Shown here piece after piece: positions 7,475 to 14,924 of a stretch of 18,945 nt of DNA. The number at the start of each line of letters is the position of its first letter. Positions within the stretch are counted from its first letter, which is position 1. The position numbers were made by a program, and so were the translations under genes. The notes below the pieces were generated by a model. The model was not told the DNA's origin, searched no databases, and saw nothing but the letters and a program-made list of their open reading frames with translations. Source of the stretch: an uncultured Porphyromonadaceae bacterium (GTDB lineage: Bacteria; Bacteroidota; Bacteroidia; Bacteroidales; Muribaculaceae); contig USMC01000051.1 in assembly GCA_900555715.1 (NCBI GenBank), forward strand, positions 1 through 18,945. Direction: 5' to 3'.

Positions 7475-8083
7475 TTATTGTTTATTTTCATCTGATTGTG
7501 GCTTGGGCTCATCGCCGGCTGGCTTTGCAGCGGCAGCTTTTGCGGCGGCGGCAGCCTTTGCGGCGGCTATCTTAGCCTGGCGTTCAGCCTCGATCTTGGC
7601 GAGCTGCTCGGGCGTTGGCTCCGGTTCTTCTTCTTCGGGAAGATAGTTGAGCTGCTTGACAAGAGCATCGCGGGTGAACACTGCCTGTTCGAAATCGTTG
7701 TTGAATTCAATCGCTCCGGTGGGACAGTTGCTCACGCAAAGCTGGCAGAAAGTGCAGCTACCCAAGTCATAGAGATATTTGACAAGTTTTTTCTTTTTCG
7801 TTCCCTGCATCGTTGTCACCATCTTCGTTTCCATTGTGATGGTGCCGTTGGGACAGTTGCGCTCACAGCTGCCGCATGCTATGCACTTATGCTTACCCTC
7901 TTTGTCGTAGACAAAAGTGAGCTGCGCGCGGAAACGCTCGGGCCATACATGCTCCTTACGGTTCTCGGGATAGCACTCGGTGATTTTGGGAGTCACGAAT
8001 TCCTTACCGGTCACTTTCATGCCTTTGAGAAGACTGAGGATGCCGGATCCTAATGATGAAAAGTATTCTGATACACTACTCAT
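7475..8083 (-). CDS. nuoI: Complex I iron-sulfur subunit NuoI, 202 aa
   Basis: Peripheral-arm subunit that carries the N6a and N6b [4Fe-4S] clusters and passes electrons toward NuoB. Both ferredoxin motifs are complete: CIACGSCERNC (Cys 67, 70, 73, 77) and CTFCQLCVSNC (Cys 110, 113, 116, 120), each followed by Pro. From residue 150 on, a low-complexity tail is added: an acidic stretch (EEEEPEPTPE), an Ala/Lys-rich helix (about 161-188), then a polar end. E. coli NuoI is 180 aa without such a tail. This is the first nuo gene after the inserted atp block, 39 nt beyond atpG. Confidence 0.95.
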   Translation of the reverse strand: MSSVSEYFSSLGSGILSLLKGMKVTGKEFVTPKITECYPENRKEHVWPERFRAQLTFVYDKEGKHKCIACGSCERNCPNGTITMETKMVTTMQGTKKKKLVKYLYDLGSCTFCQLCVSNCPTGAIEFNNDFEQAVFTRDALVKQLNYLPEEEEPEPTPEQLAKIEAERQAKIAAAKAAAAAKAAAAKPAGDEPKPQSDENKQ

Positions 8084-8122
8084 TACGTGGTGATATTAAT
8101 TTACCTTTGTTATGCTCTGAGT

Positions 8123-9013
8123 TCAGTCGCGCCTTTGTCCGCCGACGATGTCGAGGAGCTCTGTGGTGATACTTTGCTGACGGAGTTTGTTATACTCAAG
8201 CTGCAGTTGTTCGAGAAGTTTGGTCGCATTGTCGTTCGCTGCCTGCATTGCCATTACGCGCGCCGCCTGTTCGGAAGCACGGTTCTGTGCGAAAGCCTCC
8301 TGCATCTGCGAGAGGAGATACATGGGCAGCACAGTACGGAAGATGGTGCCGGCATCGGGCTCGAAGATATACGGTCGCCCGGCGCCTTTCGATGACGCTG
8401 ACAGCTCTTCCTGCGAGATCGGAAGATACGTGGAAGAGCCGAAACGCTGCTTTCCGGCGGAAATATAGTGCATGTACTGCAGTACGACCATGTCGACATC
8501 CCCTTCGAGGAAGCGGCGTTCGAAAGTCTGTGCGAAAACCTTCACGGCGTCGCCGTCGCTCTTGGAATCGACTCCTTCGGGCACCGAGAGCGAGAGACAG
8601 GGGTCGGAAGCGACAATTTTCGCTGTGGCGCGCTGCAGCTTCTTGCCGACCGCCGTGATTTCAAAGCTGACCTGATTGCCGTAGCGGCTGCGCAGGTCGG
8701 CAATGACGCCGAGGGTGTCCCTGAAGATGTTCACGTTGTAGCCGCCGCAGAGACCTTCGTCACTTCCCAGCACTACAATGGCGACCTTCCGCACCTGCTG
8801 GTGCGCGACAGTCAGCGGCGAGCTCACGACAGCATCGCTGCTCAGCAAATTACCGATGATTGTCTGAACACATTCGCGGAAGGGGTGCAGACGGCGTACG
8901 ACACCTTCTGCAACGTGCATTTTTGCCGATGAAATCATCTTCATCGCACCGGTGATCTTCTCGGAGGATGCCACCGAGCCTATCCGGACTTTGAGATCGC
9001 GTAAGGTTGCCAT
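8123..9013 (-). CDS. atpG: F1 ATP synthase gamma subunit, 296 aa
   Basis: The rotating central stalk of F1. The N-terminal helix has the family pattern (LRDLKVRIGSVASSEKITGAMKMIS) and the C-terminal helix carries the closing signature ITTELLDIVGG. Between them is the Rossmann-like domain with GLCGGYNVN near residue 88. Length is like that of E. coli gamma (287). It is the last gene of the atp block and is followed by nuoI, not by the end of an operon. It starts 23 nt after atpA. Confidence 0.95.
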   Translation of the reverse strand: MATLRDLKVRIGSVASSEKITGAMKMISSAKMHVAEGVVRRLHPFRECVQTIIGNLLSSDAVVSSPLTVAHQQVRKVAIVVLGSDEGLCGGYNVNIFRDTLGVIADLRSRYGNQVSFEITAVGKKLQRATAKIVASDPCLSLSVPEGVDSKSDGDAVKVFAQTFERRFLEGDVDMVVLQYMHYISAGKQRFGSSTYLPISQEELSASSKGAGRPYIFEPDAGTIFRTVLPMYLLSQMQEAFAQNRASEQAARVMAMQAANDNATKLLEQLQLEYNKLRQQSITTELLDIVGGQRRD

Positions 9014-9036
9014 TTATATGCGCTTGCTATATGATG

Positions 9037-10611
9037 TTAAGCTTTAAGACTTGCAGCGACATCGGCGGCTGCGGCTTTAATCTTTTCTCCCATCTCGTCG
9101 GTGAGCTTGCCTGCTGCGAGATCGTCAAGAACATCCTGATTCTTGGCATGCATGAGCTGGAGGAACTGTTTCTCGAATTCCGCTACCTTGTCCAGGGGCA
9201 CGCCTTCCATGAGTCCGTGCACACCGCAGTAGATGTCGGCGATTTCCTCGCCCACGGGCATGGGGTGGTACTGGGGCTGGATGAGCAGGCGTTCGTTCTT
9301 ACGACCCTTGTCGATGACACGTGCGGTGACGGCGTCCATGTCGCCGCCGAACTGGGTGAATGCCTCGAGCTCACGGAACTGTGCCTGGTCGATTTTCAGC
9401 GTACCTGCCACTTTCTTCATCGACTTCACCTGTGCCGAACCACCTACACGCGACACAGAGATGCCGACATTGATGGCGGGGCGGATGCCGCGGTTGAAGA
9501 GCGCTGTCTCGAGGAATATCTGACCGTCGGTGATTGAGATGACGTTGGTCGGGATGTAAGCTGAAACGTCGCCCGCCTGAGTTTCAATTATAGGTAGCGC
9601 GGTGAGAGAACCGCCGGCTTTCATGATGGGACGGAGGCATTCGGGAAGGTCGTTCATCTGCGAGGCTACTTCCTGATTGTCGATAATCTTTGCTGCGCGT
9701 TCGAGAAGACGGCTGTGGAGATAGAAGATATCGCCGGGATATGCCTCACGACCTGAAGGACGCTTGAGAATCAGCGACACCTCACGGTATGCCACGGCCT
9801 GCTTGGAGAGGTCGTCGTAGACGATGAGTGCGTCGCGACCGGTGTCGCGGAAGTACTCTCCGATGGCAGCGCCGGCAAAAGGTGCGTAGTAACGCATTGC
9901 GGCGGACTCGGAAGCTGTGGCAGCGACGACCACCGAATATTCAAGGGCACCGTACTGGCGGAGTGTTTCCACAAGTGCGGCTATCGACGAAGCTTTCTGA
10001 CCTATAGCGACATAGATGCAGTAGACAGGTTTGCCTTCCTCGAAATTCTTGCGCTGGTTGATGATTGTGTCGATGGCGATGGCGGTCTTGCCGATCTGTC
10101 GGTCGCCGATGATAAGCTCACGCTGACCGCGACCTATGGGAACCATCGAGTCAATGGCTTTGATACCGGTCTGCAGCGGCTGCTTGACGGGCTGTCGGTA
10201 GATGACGCCGGGAGCCTTACGCTCCAGCGGCAGACGCATAAGGTCACCAGAAATAGGACCTCTGCCGTCGACAGGCTCGCCGAGCACGTTGATAACACGC
10301 CCGAGCAATCCTTCCCCGACGGGAATGGATGCGATTTCGCCGGTTCGGCGCACGTTCATGTTTTCTGTCACCTTATTGACATTGTTGAGGAGCACGACAC
10401 CGACATTGCTCTCCTCCAGGTTCATTGCCACGCCTTTGACGCCGTTCTCGAACTCTACAAGCTCGTTGGCGCCGACATTGTCGAGTCCGTAGACATGAGC
10501 CACGCCGTCGCCGACATCGAGGACGGTGCCGACTTCTTCGAAAGACACCTTTGAATTGATGTTTTCGAGTTCTTGTTTCAATACCTGTGAAATCTCGCTG
10601 GGATTTATCAT
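9037..10611 (-). CDS. atpA: F1 ATP synthase alpha subunit, 524 aa
   Basis: Non-catalytic nucleotide-binding subunit of the F1 hexamer. Seen in order: the N-terminal beta-barrel domain (about 25-95), the P-loop GDRQIGKT (169-176), the Walker B strand (DALIVYDDLSKQAVAYRE), and SVSRVGGSAQ with the arginine finger that reaches the beta-subunit site. The P-loop has Ile where the usual motif GDRQTGKT has Thr; I confirmed the ATC codon on the minus strand. Length is near the family norm (513 in E. coli). It starts 31 nt after atpH. Confidence 0.97.
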   Translation of the reverse strand: MINPSEISQVLKQELENINSKVSFEEVGTVLDVGDGVAHVYGLDNVGANELVEFENGVKGVAMNLEESNVGVVLLNNVNKVTENMNVRRTGEIASIPVGEGLLGRVINVLGEPVDGRGPISGDLMRLPLERKAPGVIYRQPVKQPLQTGIKAIDSMVPIGRGQRELIIGDRQIGKTAIAIDTIINQRKNFEEGKPVYCIYVAIGQKASSIAALVETLRQYGALEYSVVVAATASESAAMRYYAPFAGAAIGEYFRDTGRDALIVYDDLSKQAVAYREVSLILKRPSGREAYPGDIFYLHSRLLERAAKIIDNQEVASQMNDLPECLRPIMKAGGSLTALPIIETQAGDVSAYIPTNVISITDGQIFLETALFNRGIRPAINVGISVSRVGGSAQVKSMKKVAGTLKIDQAQFRELEAFTQFGGDMDAVTARVIDKGRKNERLLIQPQYHPMPVGEEIADIYCGVHGLMEGVPLDKVAEFEKQFLQLMHAKNQDVLDDLAAGKLTDEMGEKIKAAAADVAASLKA

Positions 10612-10642
10612 TATGCGGATTGCTTGCTGAAGGGTTTATATA

Positions 10643-11194
10643 TCATTTGATGAGACTGAGGCGGAGTTGCTTCAGCTCGTTGCTCACCGAAGCGTCGAGA
10701 CGCTCGGAGTTTACAGTTACGGTGAATCCGCCAATGAGCGACGGGTCTACCGAGTATTCATATTCCATCGTACCGTTTCCGATATGCCGGGCGACGATGG
10801 CTTCGAGACGCTTGCGGCCGTCGTTGTCGATTGGCGCGGCGCTGCATATTTTCACTCTGTAGATCGAGTGTTTCATACGGTAGAGGTTCACGAATGCGAG
10901 AGCTATCTCGCGGACCATAGACATGCGGTCGTACTTTTCGAGAAGACGGAGGAAGTCTTCGTAGGTGCGGTCGGGTGTCTGGTCTGAGGCGCCGTATACA
11001 GCCTTTGTGAGTAGCGATGACTTATCAGCATTGCTCACAAAAGGATTCGACACTGTTGCGCCCAGACCGGGAGTGTCGGCGAATGTAGAGCACAGACGCT
11101 CCATGAGAGTATAGAGGACGTCGTTGTCGTGGCGTTCCTCACCAACCTCATAGAGGGCTTTGGCATAGCGGCGCGGTATCAGGCCTTGGTCCAT
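10643..11194 (-). CDS. atpH: F1 ATP synthase delta subunit, 183 aa
   Basis: Sits on top of F1 and ties it to the peripheral b-subunit stalk. The N-terminal RRYAKALYEVG (8-18) and the C-terminal DPSLIGGFTV motif are the family signatures; the middle is helical with low conservation, as usual. Length matches E. coli delta (177). Its place between atpF and atpA is the normal order. It starts 6 nt after atpF, suggesting translational coupling. Confidence 0.93.
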   Translation of the reverse strand: MDQGLIPRRYAKALYEVGEERHDNDVLYTLMERLCSTFADTPGLGATVSNPFVSNADKSSLLTKAVYGASDQTPDRTYEDFLRLLEKYDRMSMVREIALAFVNLYRMKHSIYRVKICSAAPIDNDGRKRLEAIVARHIGNGTMEYEYSVDPSLIGGFTVTVNSERLDASVSNELKQLRLSLIK

Positions 11195-11200
11195 AACATT

Positions 11201-11701
11201 CTATTTATTGTCGTTTTCTATCTTGTCGAGAAGACTATCTACAAGCTGGCTCTGAGCCTTGTCGTCCTGCATCTTGTTCTGCACAATCTTTCCGGCGATT
11301 TCGAGCGCGAATTCGCTGACCTGATTGCGGAACTGTGCCTGCGCTTCTTTCTGCTGCTGCTGAATCTGGAGCTTGGCATTGTCCATGACTTTAGCGGCCT
11401 CAGCCTGCGCGGCAGTGCGTGCCTGCTCGATAATCTGTGTTTTCATCTTGTCCGCCTCACGCAATATCTCCGCCTGCTGCTTGCGGGCATCGTCCATATA
11501 GGCCTGAGCCTCGCTGCGGGCGTTGTCGAGATGCGATTTGGCCTCACGGGCGTATTCCACTCCCTTGTCGATGAGGTCGGCTCGACTGTCGACGGTCTTT
11601 AGTATCACAGGCCAGGCAAACTTCCACAAGAGCAGGAAGAGGATGCCGAAGGCTATGAACATCCAGAAGACAAGACCGAAATCGGGCGTGAATAATTCCA
11701 T
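11201..11701 (-). CDS. atpF: Fo ATP synthase b subunit, 166 aa
   Basis: Peripheral stalk subunit. One N-terminal membrane helix (about 9-32, FGLVFWMFIAFGILFLLLW) is followed by a long charged helix rich in Ala, Gln, Glu and Lys (about 35-140) that forms the dimeric coiled coil, then a C-terminal part that contacts delta. Only one b gene is present, so the stalk should be a b homodimer. Length is like that of E. coli b (156). Confidence 0.94.
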   Translation of the reverse strand: MELFTPDFGLVFWMFIAFGILFLLLWKFAWPVILKTVDSRADLIDKGVEYAREAKSHLDNARSEAQAYMDDARKQQAEILREADKMKTQIIEQARTAAQAEAAKVMDNAKLQIQQQQKEAQAQFRNQVSEFALEIAGKIVQNKMQDDKAQSQLVDSLLDKIENDNK

Positions 11702-11724
11702 TAAAAAGACTTATTAACGTTGAA

Positions 11725-11964
11725 TTAGAGGAAGAGGCAGAGTGCGCAGACGATGACTGCGAAAAGGGCGACACCTTCGACGAGTGCGGCGATGACAATC
11801 ATGTTGCTTCGGATATCGCCAGCTGCTTCGGGCTGACGGGCGATGGCATCCATGGCAGAGCCACCGATTTTACCGATACCGATACCTGCGCCGATTGCTG
11901 CGAGAGCTGCGCCAATACCTGCGCCAAGTGCTACAAGTCCTTCTACTGCTAAGAGTCCAAACAT
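11725..11964 (-). CDS. atpE: Fo ATP synthase c subunit, 79 aa
   Basis: Forms the membrane rotor ring. The first helix has the glycine-rich packing motif (GAGIGIGKIGGSAMDAIA), the loop is RQPEA, and the second helix carries the ion-binding Glu63 in LVEGVALFAV. The residue after Glu63 is Gly, and the Gln and Ser/Thr ligands typical of sodium-binding c subunits are not seen, so I infer a proton-driven ring. Several copies are needed per complex; the AT-rich 39-nt spacer before this gene may raise its translation. Confidence 0.96.
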   Translation of the reverse strand: MFGLLAVEGLVALGAGIGAALAAIGAGIGIGKIGGSAMDAIARQPEAAGDIRSNMIVIAALVEGVALFAVIVCALCLFL

Positions 11965-12003
11965 AGTTTTTAATTTTTATGGTTAATTTATTGATTTGAT
12001 TCG
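11965..12003 (-). promoter_or_regulatory. AT-rich spacer and translation start region of atpE
   Basis: The 39 nt between atpB and atpE have only about 18% G+C, against more than 50% in the genes on both sides. They show no promoter consensus or hairpin. In E. coli the atpE start region is known to be an unusually strong, unstructured, U-rich translation enhancer. A similar role here is an inference. Confidence 0.4.
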
Positions 12004-13125
12004 TTATACTAAAGTATCTGCAATCTCGCGCGGCAGGTCGCCCTTGTCGGCAGCCTCCGCCTTCTCCTCTTCGTGGTGCTGAGCCAGACCGATGAAGATT
12101 GTCGACAGCATGGTGAACACGTAAGCCTGTATGAAGCTCACAAGAACGTCGATGAGGAGCATGAAGATAGAGAATATGAGCGATATCACCGTTGCGCCGC
12201 CTCCTGCGACAGGGCTTATGGCGGAGAAGATGAAGATGAGAAGTGTTAGAGTGATCACTATCATGTGACCGCCCATCATGTTGGCAAAAAGACGGATGGT
12301 GAGTGCTGCAGGTTTCGTGAACATGCCGAATATTTCTATCACAGGCATGATAGGCAGAGGGAACTTGAGCAGCAGAGGCACATCCGGCCAGAATATTTCT
12401 TTCCAATAGTGCTTGTTGCCGAAAAGGTTTGTTGCCACGAATGTGCATATCGACAGGACAAGCGTGATGGCGATGTTACCGGTGAGGTTCGCACCGCCGG
12501 GGAAGATGACGATAAGTCCCAGAAGGTTCATCGCGAGGATGAAGAAGAACACAGTCATCAGATAGGGAGCGAATTTCTTCGCACATGGTCCGAGCGTTGA
12601 CTTGACGACACCGTCGTAGACAAAAGTGACGCACGCCTCAATAGCGCCAAGCCCTTTGCGGGGAGTTTTCATTCCGTTGCGGCGGTAGAATGCCGCAAGC
12701 CAGAACATGAGTCCCGCCACGAGAAGAACGGTTATGAAGAGCGCCGCTACATTTTTGGTGATGGAGAAATCCCACGGTCGTTTTTCTCCCTCAGGCGTAA
12801 GCTCCACAATCTTTCCGGGATAGCGGCTGTCTTCGCCGCCGAGAACGAATGTGACGCCCTTGTCGGTATAAGGTTCGCCGTGCTGGATATGCGAGGACGA
12901 GAAGCAGTGCCAGCCGTCGTCGCAATAGAGAATCACGGGCAGCGGGATGCGGTGGTGATGGTCGAAAGGAACTTCCCAGCCGTAGCCGTCGAGAAGGTGC
13001 TCGAACATGATCTCCTTCGGGTTGATACCTTCGGAAGTGCTGTCGGCGGTCTCGGCTGCGCATGCTGTGCCGGCGCCTGCGAGCGACAGCAACAGAAGAA
13101 GGAGTATGATTCTGAAATGCTTCAT
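12004..13125 (-). CDS. atpB: Fo ATP synthase a subunit, 373 aa
   Basis: Membrane stator that provides the two proton half-channels. The essential arginine is Arg278 in LTIRLFANMMGGH; further signatures are PVIEIFGMFTKP and FIQAYVFTML. The N-terminus is long (E. coli a is 271 aa): a signal peptide (1-24), then about 95 residues predicted outside the membrane, rich in His (DHHHR, WHCF) and Gly, before the first membrane helix near 125. I chose the ATG at 13125: it begins the signal peptide and has an AAGGA ribosome site 10 nt upstream, while the longer frame starts only with GTG inside atpC. No atpI-like gene separates atpC from atpB. Confidence 0.94.
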   Translation of the reverse strand: MKHFRIILLLLLLSLAGAGTACAAETADSTSEGINPKEIMFEHLLDGYGWEVPFDHHHRIPLPVILYCDDGWHCFSSSHIQHGEPYTDKGVTFVLGGEDSRYPGKIVELTPEGEKRPWDFSITKNVAALFITVLLVAGLMFWLAAFYRRNGMKTPRKGLGAIEACVTFVYDGVVKSTLGPCAKKFAPYLMTVFFFILAMNLLGLIVIFPGGANLTGNIAITLVLSICTFVATNLFGNKHYWKEIFWPDVPLLLKFPLPIMPVIEIFGMFTKPAALTIRLFANMMGGHMIVITLTLLIFIFSAISPVAGGGATVISLIFSIFMLLIDVLVSFIQAYVFTMLSTIFIGLAQHHEEEKAEAADKGDLPREIADTLV

Positions 13126-13135
13126 TGTTGATTGT

Positions 13136-13141
13136 TCCTTA
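13136..13141 (-). promoter_or_regulatory. Ribosome binding site of atpB overlapping the atpC stop
   Basis: The minus strand reads TAAGGA, in which TAA is the atpC stop codon and AAGGA is a Shine-Dalgarno sequence 10 nt before the atpB ATG. Terminating ribosomes on atpC would cover it, so the two genes are probably translationally coupled. It supports the start at 13125. Confidence 0.55.
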
Positions 13142-13375
13142 GTAGACACATACCGACACTACATTGCTGTCTACATCCGCTATGCCGCCTGTGATATCGG
13201 TGGCTTGCTCGGTACCGGCGGCATCGGTGTAGCGCACTCTGCCGGGTGTGAGAGTGGAGAGCAGCGACGCATGGTTGCGCAGCACCGTAAACTCGCCCAT
13301 TGTTCCCGGAAGCGTCACCGACTGAACCTCGCCGCTGTAAAGAACCGAGCCGGCGGATATGATTTTCAATGTCAT
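13139..13375 (-). CDS. atpC: F1 ATP synthase epsilon subunit, short form, 78 aa
   Basis: Part of the central stalk, binding gamma and the c-ring. The conserved part is LPGTMGEFTVLRNHASLLST followed by LTPGRVRY, all in the N-terminal beta-sandwich domain. The chain stops at 78 residues, whereas E. coli epsilon has about 139: the C-terminal two-helix domain that can extend and inhibit ATP hydrolysis is absent. The stop codon is clean and the next gene starts 13 nt on, so this is not a frameshift. Short epsilon subunits are known in Bacteroidota and green sulfur bacteria. Confidence 0.94.
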   Translation of the reverse strand: MTLKIISAGSVLYSGEVQSVTLPGTMGEFTVLRNHASLLSTLTPGRVRYTDAAGTEQATDITGGIADVDSNVVSVCVY

Positions 13376-13392
13376 GGCTGGTTATGCTGATA

Positions 13393-14889
13393 TTATTTGA
13401 CTTCTGCAAGCATCTTCTTGCCTTTCTCGATAGCTTCGTCGATGGTTCCGACATTCATAAACGCCTGTTCGGGATATTCGTCCATCTCGCCGGCAAGAAT
13501 CATCTTGAAACCTCTGATTGTCTCGCTCAGCGGCACCATGACGCCGGGAAGTCCGGTGAACTGCTCTGCCACATGGAACGGCTGTGAGAAGAAACGCTGT
13601 GCGCGGCGTGCGCGGGCAACGACAAGCTTGTCTTCGTCGGAAAGCTCGTCGACACCGAGAATGGCGATGATGTCCTGCAGCTCGTTGTATTTCTGCAGAA
13701 GCTGCTTGACGGCCTGAGCTGTATTGTAGTGATCCTCGCCGATGATGTTGGGGTCGAGGATACGCGATGTGGATTCAAGAGGATCGACGGCAGGATAAAT
13801 GCCGAGCTCAGTAATCTTACGGCTGAGCACGGTGGTGGCGTCGAGGAAGTTGAAGGTTGTTGCCGGAGCGGGGTCGGTAAGGTCGTCGGCAGGCACGTAG
13901 ATAGCCTGGACGGAGGTGATGGATCCGTTCTTCGTAGAAGTGATTCGCTCCTGCAGGGCACCCATTTCGGATGCGAGGGTAGGCTGGTAGCCTACAGCCG
14001 ACGGCATACGTCCCAGAAGCGCCGACACTTCGGAGCCGGCCTGAGTGAAACGGAAGATGTTGTCGATGAAAAGAAGGACGTCCTTGCCGCCGCTACCCTG
14101 ATCGCGGAACTGCTCTGCGACAGTCAGACCGGAAAGAGCCACACGCAGACGCGCGCCCGGCGGTTCGTTCATCTGTCCGAACACGAGTGTTGCCTGGCTG
14201 TCCTTGAGCTTATCGGCATCGACATCGGCAAGGTTCCACTGACCTTTCTCCATGCCTTCGCTGAACTTTTCGCCATATTTGATGACGCCGCTCTCTATCA
14301 TCTCGCGCAGAAGGTCGTTGCCTTCACGTGTGCGTTCGCCCACACCGGTGAACACCGAGAAACCGTCGTGACCTTTGGCGATATTGTTGATGAGCTCCAT
14401 GATGAGGACGGTCTTGCCTACACCGGCGCCACCGAAAAGTCCGATTTTACCGCCTTTGCTGTACGGCTCGAGAAGGTCGATGACCTTGATACCGGTCGCA
14501 AGGATCTCGGTGCTGATGGTGAGGTCGTCGAATTCGGGCGCAGGCTGGTGGATAGGGCGCATATTCTCGTTCTTCAGCGGTGCAAGTTTGTCGATTGCCT
14601 CGCCTATGACGTTGAGCAGACGACCTTTCACCTGGTCGCCGGTGGGAACTGCTATAGGTCGTTCGAGATTGACAACGGTCATACCGCGGCGCAGACCGTC
14701 GGTACTCTCCATTGCCACACAGCGCGCGGTGTCCTCGCCGATGTGCTGCTCTACTTCGAGTATTAATTCACCGCCTTCGGGACGGTCGATTCTGAGTGCG
14801 GTGTAGATAGGCGGCACGACGTTGCCTTCGAAGCTGACGTCGACTACCGGACCGATCACCTGGGCTACTTTGCCTTTTATATCGCTCAT
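13393..14889 (-). CDS. atpD: F1 ATP synthase beta subunit, 498 aa
   Basis: Catalytic subunit of the F1 hexamer. P-loop GGAGVGKT (153-160), catalytic glutamate Glu185 in GERTREG, Walker B in DVLLFIDNIFRFTQAGSEVS, and the segment IYPAVDPLESTSRIL are all present. E. coli beta is 460 aa; the extra length is spread over loops, as in other Bacteroidota. It is the first gene of the atp block and starts 35 nt after nuoH. No promoter consensus is seen in that spacer. Confidence 0.98.
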   Translation of the reverse strand: MSDIKGKVAQVIGPVVDVSFEGNVVPPIYTALRIDRPEGGELILEVEQHIGEDTARCVAMESTDGLRRGMTVVNLERPIAVPTGDQVKGRLLNVIGEAIDKLAPLKNENMRPIHQPAPEFDDLTISTEILATGIKVIDLLEPYSKGGKIGLFGGAGVGKTVLIMELINNIAKGHDGFSVFTGVGERTREGNDLLREMIESGVIKYGEKFSEGMEKGQWNLADVDADKLKDSQATLVFGQMNEPPGARLRVALSGLTVAEQFRDQGSGGKDVLLFIDNIFRFTQAGSEVSALLGRMPSAVGYQPTLASEMGALQERITSTKNGSITSVQAIYVPADDLTDPAPATTFNFLDATTVLSRKITELGIYPAVDPLESTSRILDPNIIGEDHYNTAQAVKQLLQKYNELQDIIAILGVDELSDEDKLVVARARRAQRFFSQPFHVAEQFTGLPGVMVPLSETIRGFKMILAGEMDEYPEQAFMNVGTIDEAIEKGKKMLAEVK

Positions 14890-14924
14890 GGCTTGCTTGA
14901 CTTGGAGATTGTTCGTATTTAGGA

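Noticed and set aside
8084..8122. Scar or promoter at the atpG/nuoI junction
   Set aside because: I compared this spacer with the nuoH/atpD spacer (14890-14924) and saw no shared repeat, target duplication, TAnnTTTG box or hairpin.
11725..11964. Sodium-binding c subunit
   Set aside because: The residue after Glu63 is Gly and the Gln plus Ser/Thr ligand pattern of sodium rings is not seen; proton coupling is the simpler reading.
13729..14766. 345-codon plus-strand frame opposite atpD
   Set aside because: Antisense to a highly conserved gene with all catalytic motifs; no independent support.
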